The notes under the pieces were generated by a model. It had not been told where the DNA came from. It did no database searches and saw nothing but the letters and a program-made list of their open reading frames with translations. Below are positions 1-6,327 of a stretch of DNA of 8,023 bases, piece by piece (within the stretch, counting starts at the first letter, position 1; every line of letters begins with the position of its first letter). The stretch comes from Armatimonadota bacterium (GTDB lineage Bacteria > Sysuimicrobiota > Sysuimicrobiia > Sysuimicrobiales > VGFF01), in NCBI GenBank assembly GCA_016868955.1, contig VGFF01000092.1, positions 1 to 8,023 of the forward strand. Direction: 5' to 3'. A program made the position numbers and the translations under genes.

Positions 1-2136
1 GTTCGACCGGCCGTTACCGCCGCGACCACGGCGCCAGGTGCCACCCGCGCCCGGCCGCCGCTCGCCGGCGGGCGCGAAGTACGCCTCCCCCAGGCCGCGC
101 CGCAGCTCGGTGACCTGGTCGCGCAGCTTCGCCGCGCGCTCGAACGCGAGATCCGCGGCCGCCTTGCGCATCTCGACCTCGAGCTTGCGAATCGTGTCCT
201 CCAACTCTTGCGGGCTCAGCATGAGCAAGCGGGCGACGTTCCAGGAGACGGTGGCGCCCTGCTTGTCGACGAGGTTGACGATCTCCTCGGCCGTCAACAC
301 CGCGCTGTCGTTCGCGCCACACGTCGGTTCCGTCTCCTCGGCGACCGCGAGCTCGAGCATGTCCCGGATCGGCTTCTGGATCGACTCCGGCGTGATCCCG
401 TGCGCTCCGTTGTACGCGAGTTGGATCGTGCGGCGGCGGTTCGTCTCGGCGATCGCGCGCCGCATCGAGTCCGTCGTCTCGTCGGCATAGAGCACGACGC
501 GCCCGCCGACGTTCCGGGCGGCGCGCCCCATCGTCTGGATCAACGAGACCTCGCCGCGGAGAAATCCCTCTTTGTCGGCGTCGAGGATCGCGACGAGCGA
601 AACTTCCGGCAAGTCCAGGCCCTCACGCAGCAGGTTGATGCCGACAAGCACGTCATACGTGCCCAGCCGCAGATCCTTGAGGATCTGCACGCGCTCGAAG
701 GTGTCGATCTCGGAGTGCAGATAGTGGACCTTCAAGTCCATCTCCTGCAGGTAGTGCGTCAGGTCTTCGGCCATTCGCTTCGTCAAGGTCGTGACAAGCG
801 TGCGCTCGCCCTTCCCGGTTTGGGTGCGGATCTCGGCGATGAGATCGTCGATCTGGCCCTTCGCCGGCCGGATCTCGACGTGCGGATCGACGAGACCGGT
901 CGGACGAACGATCTGCTCGACGATGACGGCGGAGCTCGCAATCTCGAACTGCCCCGGCGTCGCCGACACGAAGACGCACTGATTCACGATGCGCTCGAAC
1001 TCGTCCCACTTCAGCGGCCGGTTGTCGAACGCTGACGGCAACCGGAAGCCGAAGTCGACGAGGTTCGCCTTGCGCGCGTGGTCCCCTTCGTACATGCCGC
1101 GCACCTGCGGCAGCGTCACGTGCGACTCGTCGACGATCGTCAGGAAATCGCGCGGGAAGTAGTTTAGCAAGCAGCCCGGCCGTTCACCCGGCGCCCGCCC
1201 GTCGAGGTGGCGCGAGTAGTTTTCGATGCCCGGGCAGGTGCCCGTCTCGCGCAGCATCTCCATGTCGTACTTCGTGCGGAAGCGGAGGCGCTGCGCTTCC
1301 AGCAGCTTCCCCTGCGACTCGAACCAGGCGGCGCGGTCGGCGAGCTCCGCTTCGATCGTCCGCAGCGCTCGCTCCAGGCGCTCCTCGGTTGTCACCCAGT
1401 GCTTCGCCGGCCAGACGGCGAGCGCTTGCTTGTCATCGACGACCTCGCCCGTGATCGGATCGAGCTCGAGGATCCGGTCTACCTGGTCCCCGAACAGCTC
1501 GATGCGGACGGATCGTTCTTCATAGGACGGAAACACTTCGATGACGTCGCCGCGGACGCGGAACTTGCCGCGCGACAAATCGATGTCGTTACGTTCGTAC
1601 TGGATGTCGACGAGCCGGTGGAGGATCTCCTCGCGGGTGCGCGTCTCGCCCTTACGCAGGACGAGCATCACCTCGCGATAGTCCTCGGGCCGGCCCAAGC
1701 CGAACAGGCACGACACGGAGGCGACGATGATGACATCCCTGCGCTCCATCAACGCTTTCGTCGAGGCGTGGCGAAGGCGATCGATGTCTTCGTTGATGCT
1801 GGCATCCTTGGCGACGTACAGGTCCGTCTGGGGGACGTACGCCTCGGGCTGGTAGTAGTCGTAGTACGACACGAAGTAGCGGACGGCGTTGTTCGGGAAG
1901 AACTCGCGAAACTCGCCGTACAACTGCGCCGCCAACGTCTTATTGTGGGCCAAGACGAGCGTAGGCCGCCCTGCGCGCTCGACGACCTTCGCCATCGTGT
2001 ACGTTTTGCCGCTGCCGGTGACGCCGAGCAGCGTCTGCAGGCGGTTGCCGGATTCCAGGCTCGCCACGAGCTGCTCGATGGCCTTCGGCTGGTCGCCGCG
2101 CGGCGCCATCTCGGTGATCATCTGGAAACCGGACAC
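1..2136 (-). CDS. uvrB: UvrABC system protein B (excinuclease subunit), 3' end cut by window edge
   Basis: UvrB is the damage-verifying helicase-like subunit of nucleotide excision repair: it is loaded by UvrA, opens the duplex around the lesion and recruits UvrC. Reading from a GTG at 2136, the sequence shows Walker A GVTGSGKT at residues 38-45, the damage-probing beta-hairpin region with YYDYYQPEAY at 91-100, the DESH Walker B box at 336-339, helicase motif VI QTMGRAARN near residue 530, and a C-terminal UVR domain (LEDTIRKLE onward) at about 643-680. The GTG start is set by AGGAGG at 2149-2144, seven bases upstream. The frame is open to base 1 with 712 codons and no stop, so the true end lies outside. 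After the UVR domain comes an unusual Gly/Arg-rich tail (about residues 683-712 and beyond). Family proteins are normally about 660-700 residues. The identification is certain; only the tail length is unknown. Confidence 0.99.
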   Translation of the reverse strand, partial: MSGFQMITEMAPRGDQPKAIEQLVASLESGNRLQTLLGVTGSGKTYTMAKVVERAGRPTLVLAHNKTLAAQLYGEFREFFPNNAVRYFVSYYDYYQPEAYVPQTDLYVAKDASINEDIDRLRHASTKALMERRDVIIVASVSCLFGLGRPEDYREVMLVLRKGETRTREEILHRLVDIQYERNDIDLSRGKFRVRGDVIEVFPSYEERSVRIELFGDQVDRILELDPITGEVVDDKQALAVWPAKHWVTTEERLERALRTIEAELADRAAWFESQGKLLEAQRLRFRTKYDMEMLRETGTCPGIENYSRHLDGRAPGERPGCLLNYFPRDFLTIVDESHVTLPQVRGMYEGDHARKANLVDFGFRLPSAFDNRPLKWDEFERIVNQCVFVSATPGQFEIASSAVIVEQIVRPTGLVDPHVEIRPAKGQIDDLIAEIRTQTGKGERTLVTTLTKRMAEDLTHYLQEMDLKVHYLHSEIDTFERVQILKDLRLGTYDVLVGINLLREGLDLPEVSLVAILDADKEGFLRGEVSLIQTMGRAARNVGGRVVLYADETTDSMRRAIAETNRRRTIQLAYNGAHGITPESIQKPIRDMLELAVAEETEPTCGANDSAVLTAEEIVNLVDKQGATVSWNVARLLMLSPQELEDTIRKLEVEMRKAAADLAFERAAKLRDQVTELRRGLGEAYFAPAGERRPGAGGTWRRGRGGNGRSN

Positions 2137-2338
2137 GAAGCTCCCTCCTTCAGGGCAATATTCAATTATATTGGCCGAGGCCGAGGTGGAACCACCATAC
2201 CGAACTAGCGCCGATGGGAGTCGGGCACGGATGCACGAGGGTTGGCACTCGCGGCGCGAGCGCCCAAGCGCGAGTTCACGCTCTTATCCGGAGCCGTTGC
2301 GGCACCTGGAAGCTCGATACGGAAGACTTTCTGGCAAG
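2137..2338. other. Gap between uvrB and the DUF1801-like remnant
   Basis: The first 75 bases hold the likely uvrB promoter and leader. From about 2210 to 2338 there is open reading in several frames on both strands, for example a minus-strand continuation with residues FRIELPG and a plus-strand frame with TFWQAIGRADLVVADILSRA. None has a clear start, ribosome site or recognisable domain. The codon pattern does not favour one frame, so I leave the stretch unassigned. It may be degraded coding sequence belonging to the neighbouring remnant. Confidence 0.4.
2144..2196 (-). promoter_or_regulatory. Putative uvrB promoter and ribosome binding site
   Basis: On the minus strand an exact -10 hexamer TATAAT lies at 2170-2165 in a short AT-rich patch, about 28 bases before the GTG start of uvrB, with the strong AGGAGG site at 2149-2144 between them. 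No good -35 box is present at 16-18 bases upstream (candidate hexamers are GTTCCA, GGTTCC and TGGTTC). A short dyad GGTGG-AA-CCACC (2185-2196) sits where the -35 would be and could be an operator, but this is speculation. No LexA-type box (GAAC-N4-GTTC or CTG-N10-CAG) was seen. Confidence 0.4.
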
Positions 2339-2701
2339 CTATCGGGCGCGCGGACCTCGTGGTCGCGGACATCTTGTCGAGAGCGCGCCGCGCGCCGGCT
2401 CTTGGGCACCCGCCGGCGCCCTCTTTCCGCTGGCCTTGGACGCTGCCTTGGTCTTCGGCGGTGCCGCCATCTTCGGTGCGTTCGCCGCCAGAGATGATGC
2501 CTCGCCGTCTCGCCCGTCGCACCACGCGCGCACGAGGTTCGACGGCTCCTTGGCGGCGGCGTTCGCTTCCGCGACGCTCGCAAACTTCATGACGCGGCTC
2601 GTGTCCCCCGACCCTTCCAACCGTGGGTGGCGGCCGGGGATCTTCGCGCCCCAATGAAACATCAAGCTCGTGTGTTGCTTGCTCGTCGACGCCGCATGAC
2701 C
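2339..2701 (-). pseudogene. DUF1801-like (YdhG-type) C-terminal remnant with Ala/Lys/Pro-rich tail
   Basis: The minus-strand frame reads TSKQHTSLMFHWGAKIPG, then RLEGSGDTSRVMKF and NLVRAWCDGRDG. The pattern of a GA-x-x-P turn, an LEGxG box and a following basic residue resembles the C-terminal half of DUF1801 domains. A long Ala/Lys/Pro-rich tail follows. The N-terminal half of the domain (normally some 50-70 residues including a WGxP-like motif) is missing: the frame is closed by TGA at 2704-2702. The only well-placed Shine-Dalgarno (AAAGGAG at 2748-2742) precedes ATG 2731, which reads nine codons and hits that TGA. If expressed, it could start at TTG 2665, ATG 2662 or ATG 2590, none with a convincing ribosome site. 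Near 2400 the codon pattern weakens, suggesting another break. The family call is by memory of the motif and is moderate; its function is not established. Confidence 0.5.
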
Positions 2702-2799
2702 TCAGGGCCGCCGCAGGCGGACCTCAAGCATTGCCGGGTCGCTCCTTTCGTTGCCCGCGCCGACCGCGATCGCGGAGATCTGCGCGCGACCGACGCCCA

Positions 2800-4029
2800 T
2801 CAGCGGCGAATCGCAACGGCGGCCGACCAGCCGCCGTTGCGATTCGCCTGGACCTCTACCTCCGCGACGCGGCTGCGAACGACCGCGACGCTGCCGATTG
2901 CAGGACCGGGCTGCTGACGCCGCCGATGACGCCGCGCGCCAGCACGGGAACGTTCGTGGCATTGTCGCCGGGCTTCACGGTGTACGTGCCGACGTATTCG
3001 CCCGGCTGCTGTTCACGCATCGCGACGTCGGCGATCGCGTCGCCGATCAAGAAGGCCGGGCGGCCACCGCGCATGCCCCGTAGCGTCACGGTCAAGGTTT
3101 GCCCGGCACGCAGCGGCTCGCCGGGCGAAACCTGCAAGCCGCCGACCGCGCTTCCACAGTCCAGACCTCGTTCCGCTGCGGCGGGGTCCGTACCGTGACG
3201 GTCATTCCGCGCCGCAGGTCGAGCACTTGCGCGGACCGGCCGTCGACGGTGACCTCGGCATTCGGCGAGACGCGGAACGCGCTGCCGTTGTCCAGCACGA
3301 TCATTTGCGCGGTCACGGCGTCGATGCGGCCGCTGTGCGTCTGATACGTCGACCGCAGCGAGATCGCGCGCAGGTTCACGTCGACGGTCGCCTGAACCGC
3401 GTCGCCGGGCCGCAGCTCGGCGAGCCGCGCCGACCCCCTTCGTTGTTCTCGAGGTTCGTCCGCAGGATGGTCGTGTCGGGCGTCACGGAAATCGTCACGG
3501 GGCCGTTGGGTTGCTGCAGCGTCAGCCGTGACTGCGACGCGTTCACCGACAGCAGGATCCCGGCGATCGTCTGCTGGCCCGCACCCGGGAGAGGCGTCGC
3601 CGCCGCGCCGCCGGTCGCGATGGACACCGTGCGCGTGTCGGCCTCCCACTGCACGGACGCGCCCAACGCCTCGCTGACGGGCCGTAGGGGCACCATCGTA
3701 CGGCCACCAACCGAAACGGCTGGTACGTCCAGCGTCGATGGTCTCCCGTCGATCGTCACCTCGCAGCGGCCCAGACCGAGCTGGACGATCGTCTGGCCGC
3801 GAACGGCGACGATGGTGCGCAGGCCGGCGTCGTATTCCACGCAGGCGCCCAACCGCTCGAAGACGCCGCGCAACGGCACGAGGACGCGGCCTTGTCTCTC
3901 TAGCGGCACGACGTCGAACGATACGGGATCGCCGTCGACGAGGACGCGGATGGGCTCTTGCGCGCCGTTTACGCCCGGCGCGGCGACGATGGAGAGAATG
4001 GCGATCAAGACCAGCGCGAAACGTCGCAT
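2800..4029 (-). pseudogene. Secreted copper-amine-oxidase N-terminal-like (stalk domain) protein, three frame breaks
   Basis: The gene starts at ATG 4029 with GGAGG four bases upstream. The N-terminus is a signal peptide (about residues 1-23, ending GVNGA before QEP). It is followed by two copies of the Cu_amine_oxidN1 motif: RVLVPLRGVFERLGA near 48-62 and RTMVPLRPVSEALGA near 110-124, each followed by an RT[IV] strand. From residue about 155 come beta-rich segments (IAGILLSVN..., then SGRIDAVTAQMIVLDNG). They precede an Ig-like part with AGQTLTVTL and GEYVGTYTVKPGDN. The frame changes by -1 at three places: the GGGGG run (3434-3438), GCGCGG near 3146-3151, and CCCGG near 2906-2911. After the third, the reading VEVQANRNGGWSAAVAIRR ends at TGA 2800. 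Three -1 shifts return the frame to the original, giving about 410 codons. Despite the family name, these domains are not catalytic amine oxidases; an envelope or surface role is inferred. The cause is decay or assembly deletions. Confidence 0.82.
2805..2848. repeat. Perfect 19-bp inverted repeat (hairpin) at the end of the stalk-domain gene
   Basis: The left arm 2805-2823 and right arm 2830-2848 are exact reverse complements over 19 bases, separated by a six-base loop (CGACCA on the plus strand). No run of T follows on either strand, so it is not a standard intrinsic terminator. It overlaps what appear to be the last codons of the broken stalk-domain gene, whose TGA at 2802-2800 follows immediately. 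It may be a factor-assisted terminator, an mRNA 3'-end stabiliser, or a palindromic element of the REP kind. Confidence 0.85.
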
Positions 4030-4110
4030 GCGCCCTCCGGGCGTTTTGCTCCCCGGGCACCTGCGGTTTCCGTGACCGGCCGCCCGGGCCTCCCGGGTCT
4101 CACAGCCTCG

Positions 4111-4129
4111 GCGCCGCTGTCCGCGGCGC
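4111..4129 (-). terminator. Possible GC-rich terminator hairpin after the Ig-like gene
   Basis: A 7-bp perfect stem (GCGCCGC / GCGGCGC) with a five-base loop lies four bases past the TAG stop at 4135-4133. No U-tract follows, so the termination role is only a guess from its position. A second palindromic patch (two CCCGGG copies, about 4083-4097) lies just downstream. Confidence 0.3.
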
Positions 4130-4132
4130 GTA

Positions 4133-4618
4133 CTACCTTCTCTGCGGCACGACGTCGACGGTCGCCGTGTCGCTCTTGAGGTTCGTTAGCTGCGTCGTTG
4201 CAACGGCCAAGATCCGAATCTTCGCGTTCGGCAAGTTCGTCGGGAACGTGTACCCGATCGACACGGACCAGCGTCCGTTCGCGGCCGCGCTCGTGTCGGC
4301 GGAACCGAGGCTCGTCTTCACGTCCGTCAGAGGGACGTCGACGACGAGCGTCGCGGTCACGCGGATCTTCGTCCCCGCCTTCGCGGTCCCGCTCACGGCG
4401 ATCGGATTACCGACCCGAGCGCCGGGGCGCGGCGACGTGATCACGGGTGTCGGCGGCTTCATCAAGTCGACACGTCCGCCGCCGGGGATGTTCACACCGC
4501 CGGTAGGCTGCTGCGCTTGGGCTTGTCCAGGCCCCTGAACGATCTGCGCCAGCGCGCCGCCCGGCACCGCGATGGCGAGGCCGATCGCCACAACAAAGAA
4601 TGCCGCGTACCGTCCCAT
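4133..4618 (-). CDS. Secreted Ig-like domain protein of unknown function (161 aa)
   Basis: Start ATG 4618 is chosen because GGGAGG lies six bases upstream; longer in-frame readings from 4645 lack a ribosome site and would bury the signal peptide. Residues 1-24 form a signal peptide (hydrophobic FFVVAIGLAIAV, cleavage after GALA). A Gln/Gly/Pro-rich linker follows to about residue 55. Then comes one beta-sandwich, Ig-like domain: TPVITSPRPGARVGNPIAVSG at 57-77, a middle strand region, ANGRWSVSIGY at 113-123, and a closing SDTATVDVV strand. Such domains usually mediate binding or spacing at the cell surface; there are no catalytic motifs. It begins 37 bases after the upstream small membrane protein gene, so the two are probably co-transcribed. 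The WS-V-I strand resembles the presumed C-terminus of the adjacent stalk-domain gene, hinting at related domain use. It is a confident gene with unknown function. Confidence 0.85.
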   Translation of the reverse strand: MGRYAAFFVVAIGLAIAVPGGALAQIVQGPGQAQAQQPTGGVNIPGGGRVDLMKPPTPVITSPRPGARVGNPIAVSGTAKAGTKIRVTATLVVDVPLTDVKTSLGSADTSAAANGRWSVSIGYTFPTNLPNAKIRILAVATTQLTNLKSDTATVDVVPQRR

Positions 4619-4655
4619 TGGTTTCCTCCCACGGGGCCGCGGCATCGCCGCGGGT

Positions 4656-4967
4656 CTAAGTGCTCGTGCGTCCCTCGCCGGTTCTGGCCATCGCCATGAT
4701 GACGACGACCACGATCACAAATAAGACGAAAAGCGCGATCAGCGCAGTACTCTGATCGACACAGAAGATCATCGGACAGGCGGGACCTGGCGGCCCCGGG
4801 GCATCGGGCGGGCCCGGCGCGGCTTCCGGTGCTGATACACCAGGGCCGCCCGGTGCCGCCGGCGTCGTCTCCTGGCACGCTCCCGGCTGACCAGAGACCC
4901 CGAGCCCAAACAAGAGCAAAAACAGGAATACCCCAAGAACCGTGGGCTTCAGATTGCGCTTCCTCAC
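4656..4967 (-). CDS. Small membrane/exported protein with Pro/Gly/Ala-rich linker (103 aa)
   Basis: GTG 4967 is preceded by AGGGGGAG with five bases spacing, which decides the start; the frame is open further upstream into coaE but without a ribosome site. Residues 1-8 are basic (MRKRNLKP), and residues 9-26 are strongly hydrophobic, acting as a signal peptide or signal anchor. Residues 32-63 are a low-complexity linker of Pro, Gly and Ala. Cys64 and Cys69 flank PMIF, and residues 73-93 form a second hydrophobic helix (IALFVLFVIVVVVIMAMA). The tail is short and polar. If the first helix is cleaved, the product is a C-terminally anchored protein with a periplasmic proline-rich spacer; if not, both ends are cytoplasmic. 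Cys31 is not in a good lipobox. I do not recognise a family. The context groups it with the next two exported proteins. Confidence 0.8.
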   Translation of the reverse strand: MRKRNLKPTVLGVFLFLLLFGLGVSGQPGACQETTPAAPGGPGVSAPEAAPGPPDAPGPPGPACPMIFCVDQSTALIALFVLFVIVVVVIMAMARTGEGRTST

Positions 4968-5107
4968 GATGACTCCCCCTTTCCTACGCGGTTTTGTCCC
5001 AAGCGTCGAGGACGAAAACCTCGCGAGACAACAAAGAGGGATCAGAAGGAAGGTTCGGACGAATGATCCAAAAGTGAAGCGCGAACCAGGTACCGCGACG
5101 GAAAAGA
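4968..5107. other. Intergenic region after coaE, likely holding a promoter
   Basis: This 140-base gap is visibly less GC-rich than the genes around it, with several T-rich patches on the minus strand. This is typical of a promoter or leader region for the two small envelope genes downstream. I could not find a -35/-10 pair worth naming, nor a terminator hairpin for coaE. Confidence 0.35.
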
Positions 5108-5713
5108 TCAGGTCGACTCGTCGAGAATCGCCCGCCAGATCCGCTCGACCTGATTGCGGGTGCTCTCTGGTGATTCGCCGTTGTCGACCATCCACCGTGC
5201 CCGCGCGAGCTTCTCCGCCAGCGGTCGCTGCGCGCTCAGCCTGCGCAACGCCTCTTCGCGGCTGACGCCGTCTCGGGCGATCAGGCGATCGATCTGCGTC
5301 GCCGTGCCCGCGTAGACCACGATGACATCGCCGGGCACGAACTCCGGCGGCGGCGACTCGAACAGCAGCGGGATATCGAGCACGACGATCGCGCTCGGCC
5401 GGGCCCGGGCGATCTCGCGTAAGGTCGCCCGCATGCGCTCGCGGACGCGCGGATGCACGATCGCGTTCAGGCGCCGCCGCGCCGCGTCATCGGGGAAGAT
5501 CGCCGCCGCCAGACGATTGCGATCGAGCCGACCATCCGGCTTCAAGACGTCTCCGAACGCCGCTGCGATCTCCGCCAAGGCCGGCTGGCCCGGCTCCACG
5601 ACCTCGCGCGCGACGACATCCGCGTCGATGAGCTCCGCGCCCAGGTCGGCGAGCATGCGCGCCACGGTCGACTTGCCACTGGCGATCCCCCCGGTCAGCG
5701 CGATGACCTTCAT
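5108..5713 (-). CDS. coaE: Dephospho-CoA kinase
   Basis: CoaE catalyses the last step of coenzyme A synthesis, ATP-dependent phosphorylation of the 3'-hydroxyl of the ribose of dephospho-CoA, in the cytoplasm. The 201-residue product has the usual family length. It shows the P-loop GGIASGKST at residues 8-16, the substrate-site signature IDADVVAREV at 29-38, the IVHPRVRE helix, the strand and core motif VVLDIPLLFES, and a lid-like segment with RDGVSREEALRRLSAQ. It starts at ATG 5713, which overlaps the TGA of the upstream small gene as ATGA. No clear Shine-Dalgarno is visible before it, so translation is probably coupled to that gene. The gene is intact, with no frameshift. coaE close to polA is a known arrangement in several phyla. 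Identification is certain. Confidence 0.98.
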   Translation of the reverse strand: MKVIALTGGIASGKSTVARMLADLGAELIDADVVAREVVEPGQPALAEIAAAFGDVLKPDGRLDRNRLAAAIFPDDAARRRLNAIVHPRVRERMRATLREIARARPSAIVVLDIPLLFESPPPEFVPGDVIVVYAGTATQIDRLIARDGVSREEALRRLSAQRPLAEKLARARWMVDNGESPESTRNQVERIWRAILDEST

Positions 5714-6048
5714 CGGACGACGGCCTGACGTAGGGGAAGCAACATCACCTCAGCGTGTTTTGGTAGGGATGCCCGGAAACCAAGCGAGCGGGCCGAACCC
5801 GTCTCATCAAACGAGGTCGAGGTGCCGTTGGGACGGCCGCGCATCTCGACACTCACCCGTTCACCAGCGGTCCGCACGACGAGCGGCGAAAACGTGATCG
5901 AGCGAATGCCGTCGCCGAATGTGGACGGCCCGCCCCGGAAATCGTCACGATCCCGGTCCTGCGCGTCGAGCGCGCCGGGCGTCATCAGGAGTGCGACGAG
6001 CGCGAACATGACAATCGATCGAAGTTGCCTCGAATCCATCACCGACAC
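5710..6048 (-). CDS. Small secreted protein of unknown function, coupled to coaE
   Basis: The product is about 112 residues. It begins with a signal peptide (hydrophobic IVMFALVALLMTPGA, probable cleavage after LDA), followed by an acidic/basic DRDRDD stretch. The rest is a short region that could form beta strands (RSITFSPLVVRTAGERVSVEMRG). No known domain or catalytic motif is recognised. AAGGAA at 6058-6053 is best placed for GTG 6048; ATG 6039 with 13 bases spacing and GTG 6051 are alternatives that change only the extreme N-terminus. The stop TGA (5712-5710) overlaps the coaE start, so the two are likely translated together even though one is exported and the other is cytoplasmic. Codon usage becomes less GC-biased near the 3' end. 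The gene is supported by its ribosome site, signal peptide and the overlap, but its function is open. Confidence 0.72.
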   Translation of the reverse strand: MSVMDSRQLRSIVMFALVALLMTPGALDAQDRDRDDFRGGPSTFGDGIRSITFSPLVVRTAGERVSVEMRGRPNGTSTSFDETGSARSLGFRASLPKHAEVMLLPLRQAVVR

Positions 6049-6327
6049 CACGTTCCTTGCTTCACCTGCCGTCCCGCCGCCGGCGGAAAGTCGGCTTGGA
6101 CCGGGGACAGCGTGTTCGGGTTGAGCCGGGCATCCTGCTTACCTGCTCACGGCGCACCTCCGACGGTTATTACCCACCTGTCTCGCTGATTATTCCGCCG
6201 CAGATCGTTCCCGTTCAGCGCAGCGGCTGCACCTGCTCCCCATTGAGACCATCGATCCCACCGTCTTCCCTCATGGCGCCGGGACAGATCGGACCGCCGC
6301 CGGCTGAAGGGTGGACGCGCGTGCTCC
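6049..6327. other. Gap between polA and the small secreted gene
   Basis: No gene is supported in these 279 bases. Minus-strand readings are short: for example, an 18-codon frame from an ATG near 6274 and a 23-codon Arg-rich one from near 6133, both without homology. One AT-rich island at about 6167-6194 (TAATAA on the minus strand at 6172-6167) may be a promoter -10 for the secreted gene and coaE, but no matching -35 was found. A self-complementary CCGCCGGCGG lies near 6077-6086. No T-tailed terminator for polA and no riboswitch that I recognise. Confidence 0.4.

Noticed and set aside
208..2208. Two long plus-strand open frames (208-1035 and 1207-2208)
   Set aside because: They are exact antisense shadows of uvrB with Arg/Asp/Leu-rich composition and no domain; the minus-strand reading carries all UvrB motifs.
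2160..2215. LexA/SOS box upstream of uvrB
   Set aside because: A half-site-like CGAAC occurs near 2203, but the matching GTTC half is missing at the required spacing.
2214..2657. Plus-strand open frame opposite the DUF1801-like remnant
   Set aside because: It has some protein-like stretches, but no start signal or recognisable domain; the opposite strand has a family-like motif.
3434..3438. Programmed -1 ribosomal frameshifting at the G5 run
   Set aside because: There is no canonical slippery heptamer with a downstream structure, and two more -1 shifts would be needed in the same gene, which makes recoding improbable.
3227..4075. Long plus-strand open frame opposite the stalk-domain gene
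   Set aside because: It runs across the coding region of clear minus-strand stalk motifs, lacks a ribosome site and has shadow-like composition.
4870..4890. Lipoprotein signal (Cys31) in the two-helix protein
   Set aside because: The residues before the Cys are Pro-Gly-Ala, with no Leu-type residue at -3, and the Cys lies too far past the hydrophobic core.
4968..5195. Longer N-terminus for the small two-helix membrane protein, overlapping coaE
   Set aside because: The frame is open, but the good Shine-Dalgarno and the basic-then-hydrophobic N-terminus both point to GTG 4967; the extension is antisense-like filler without a start signal.
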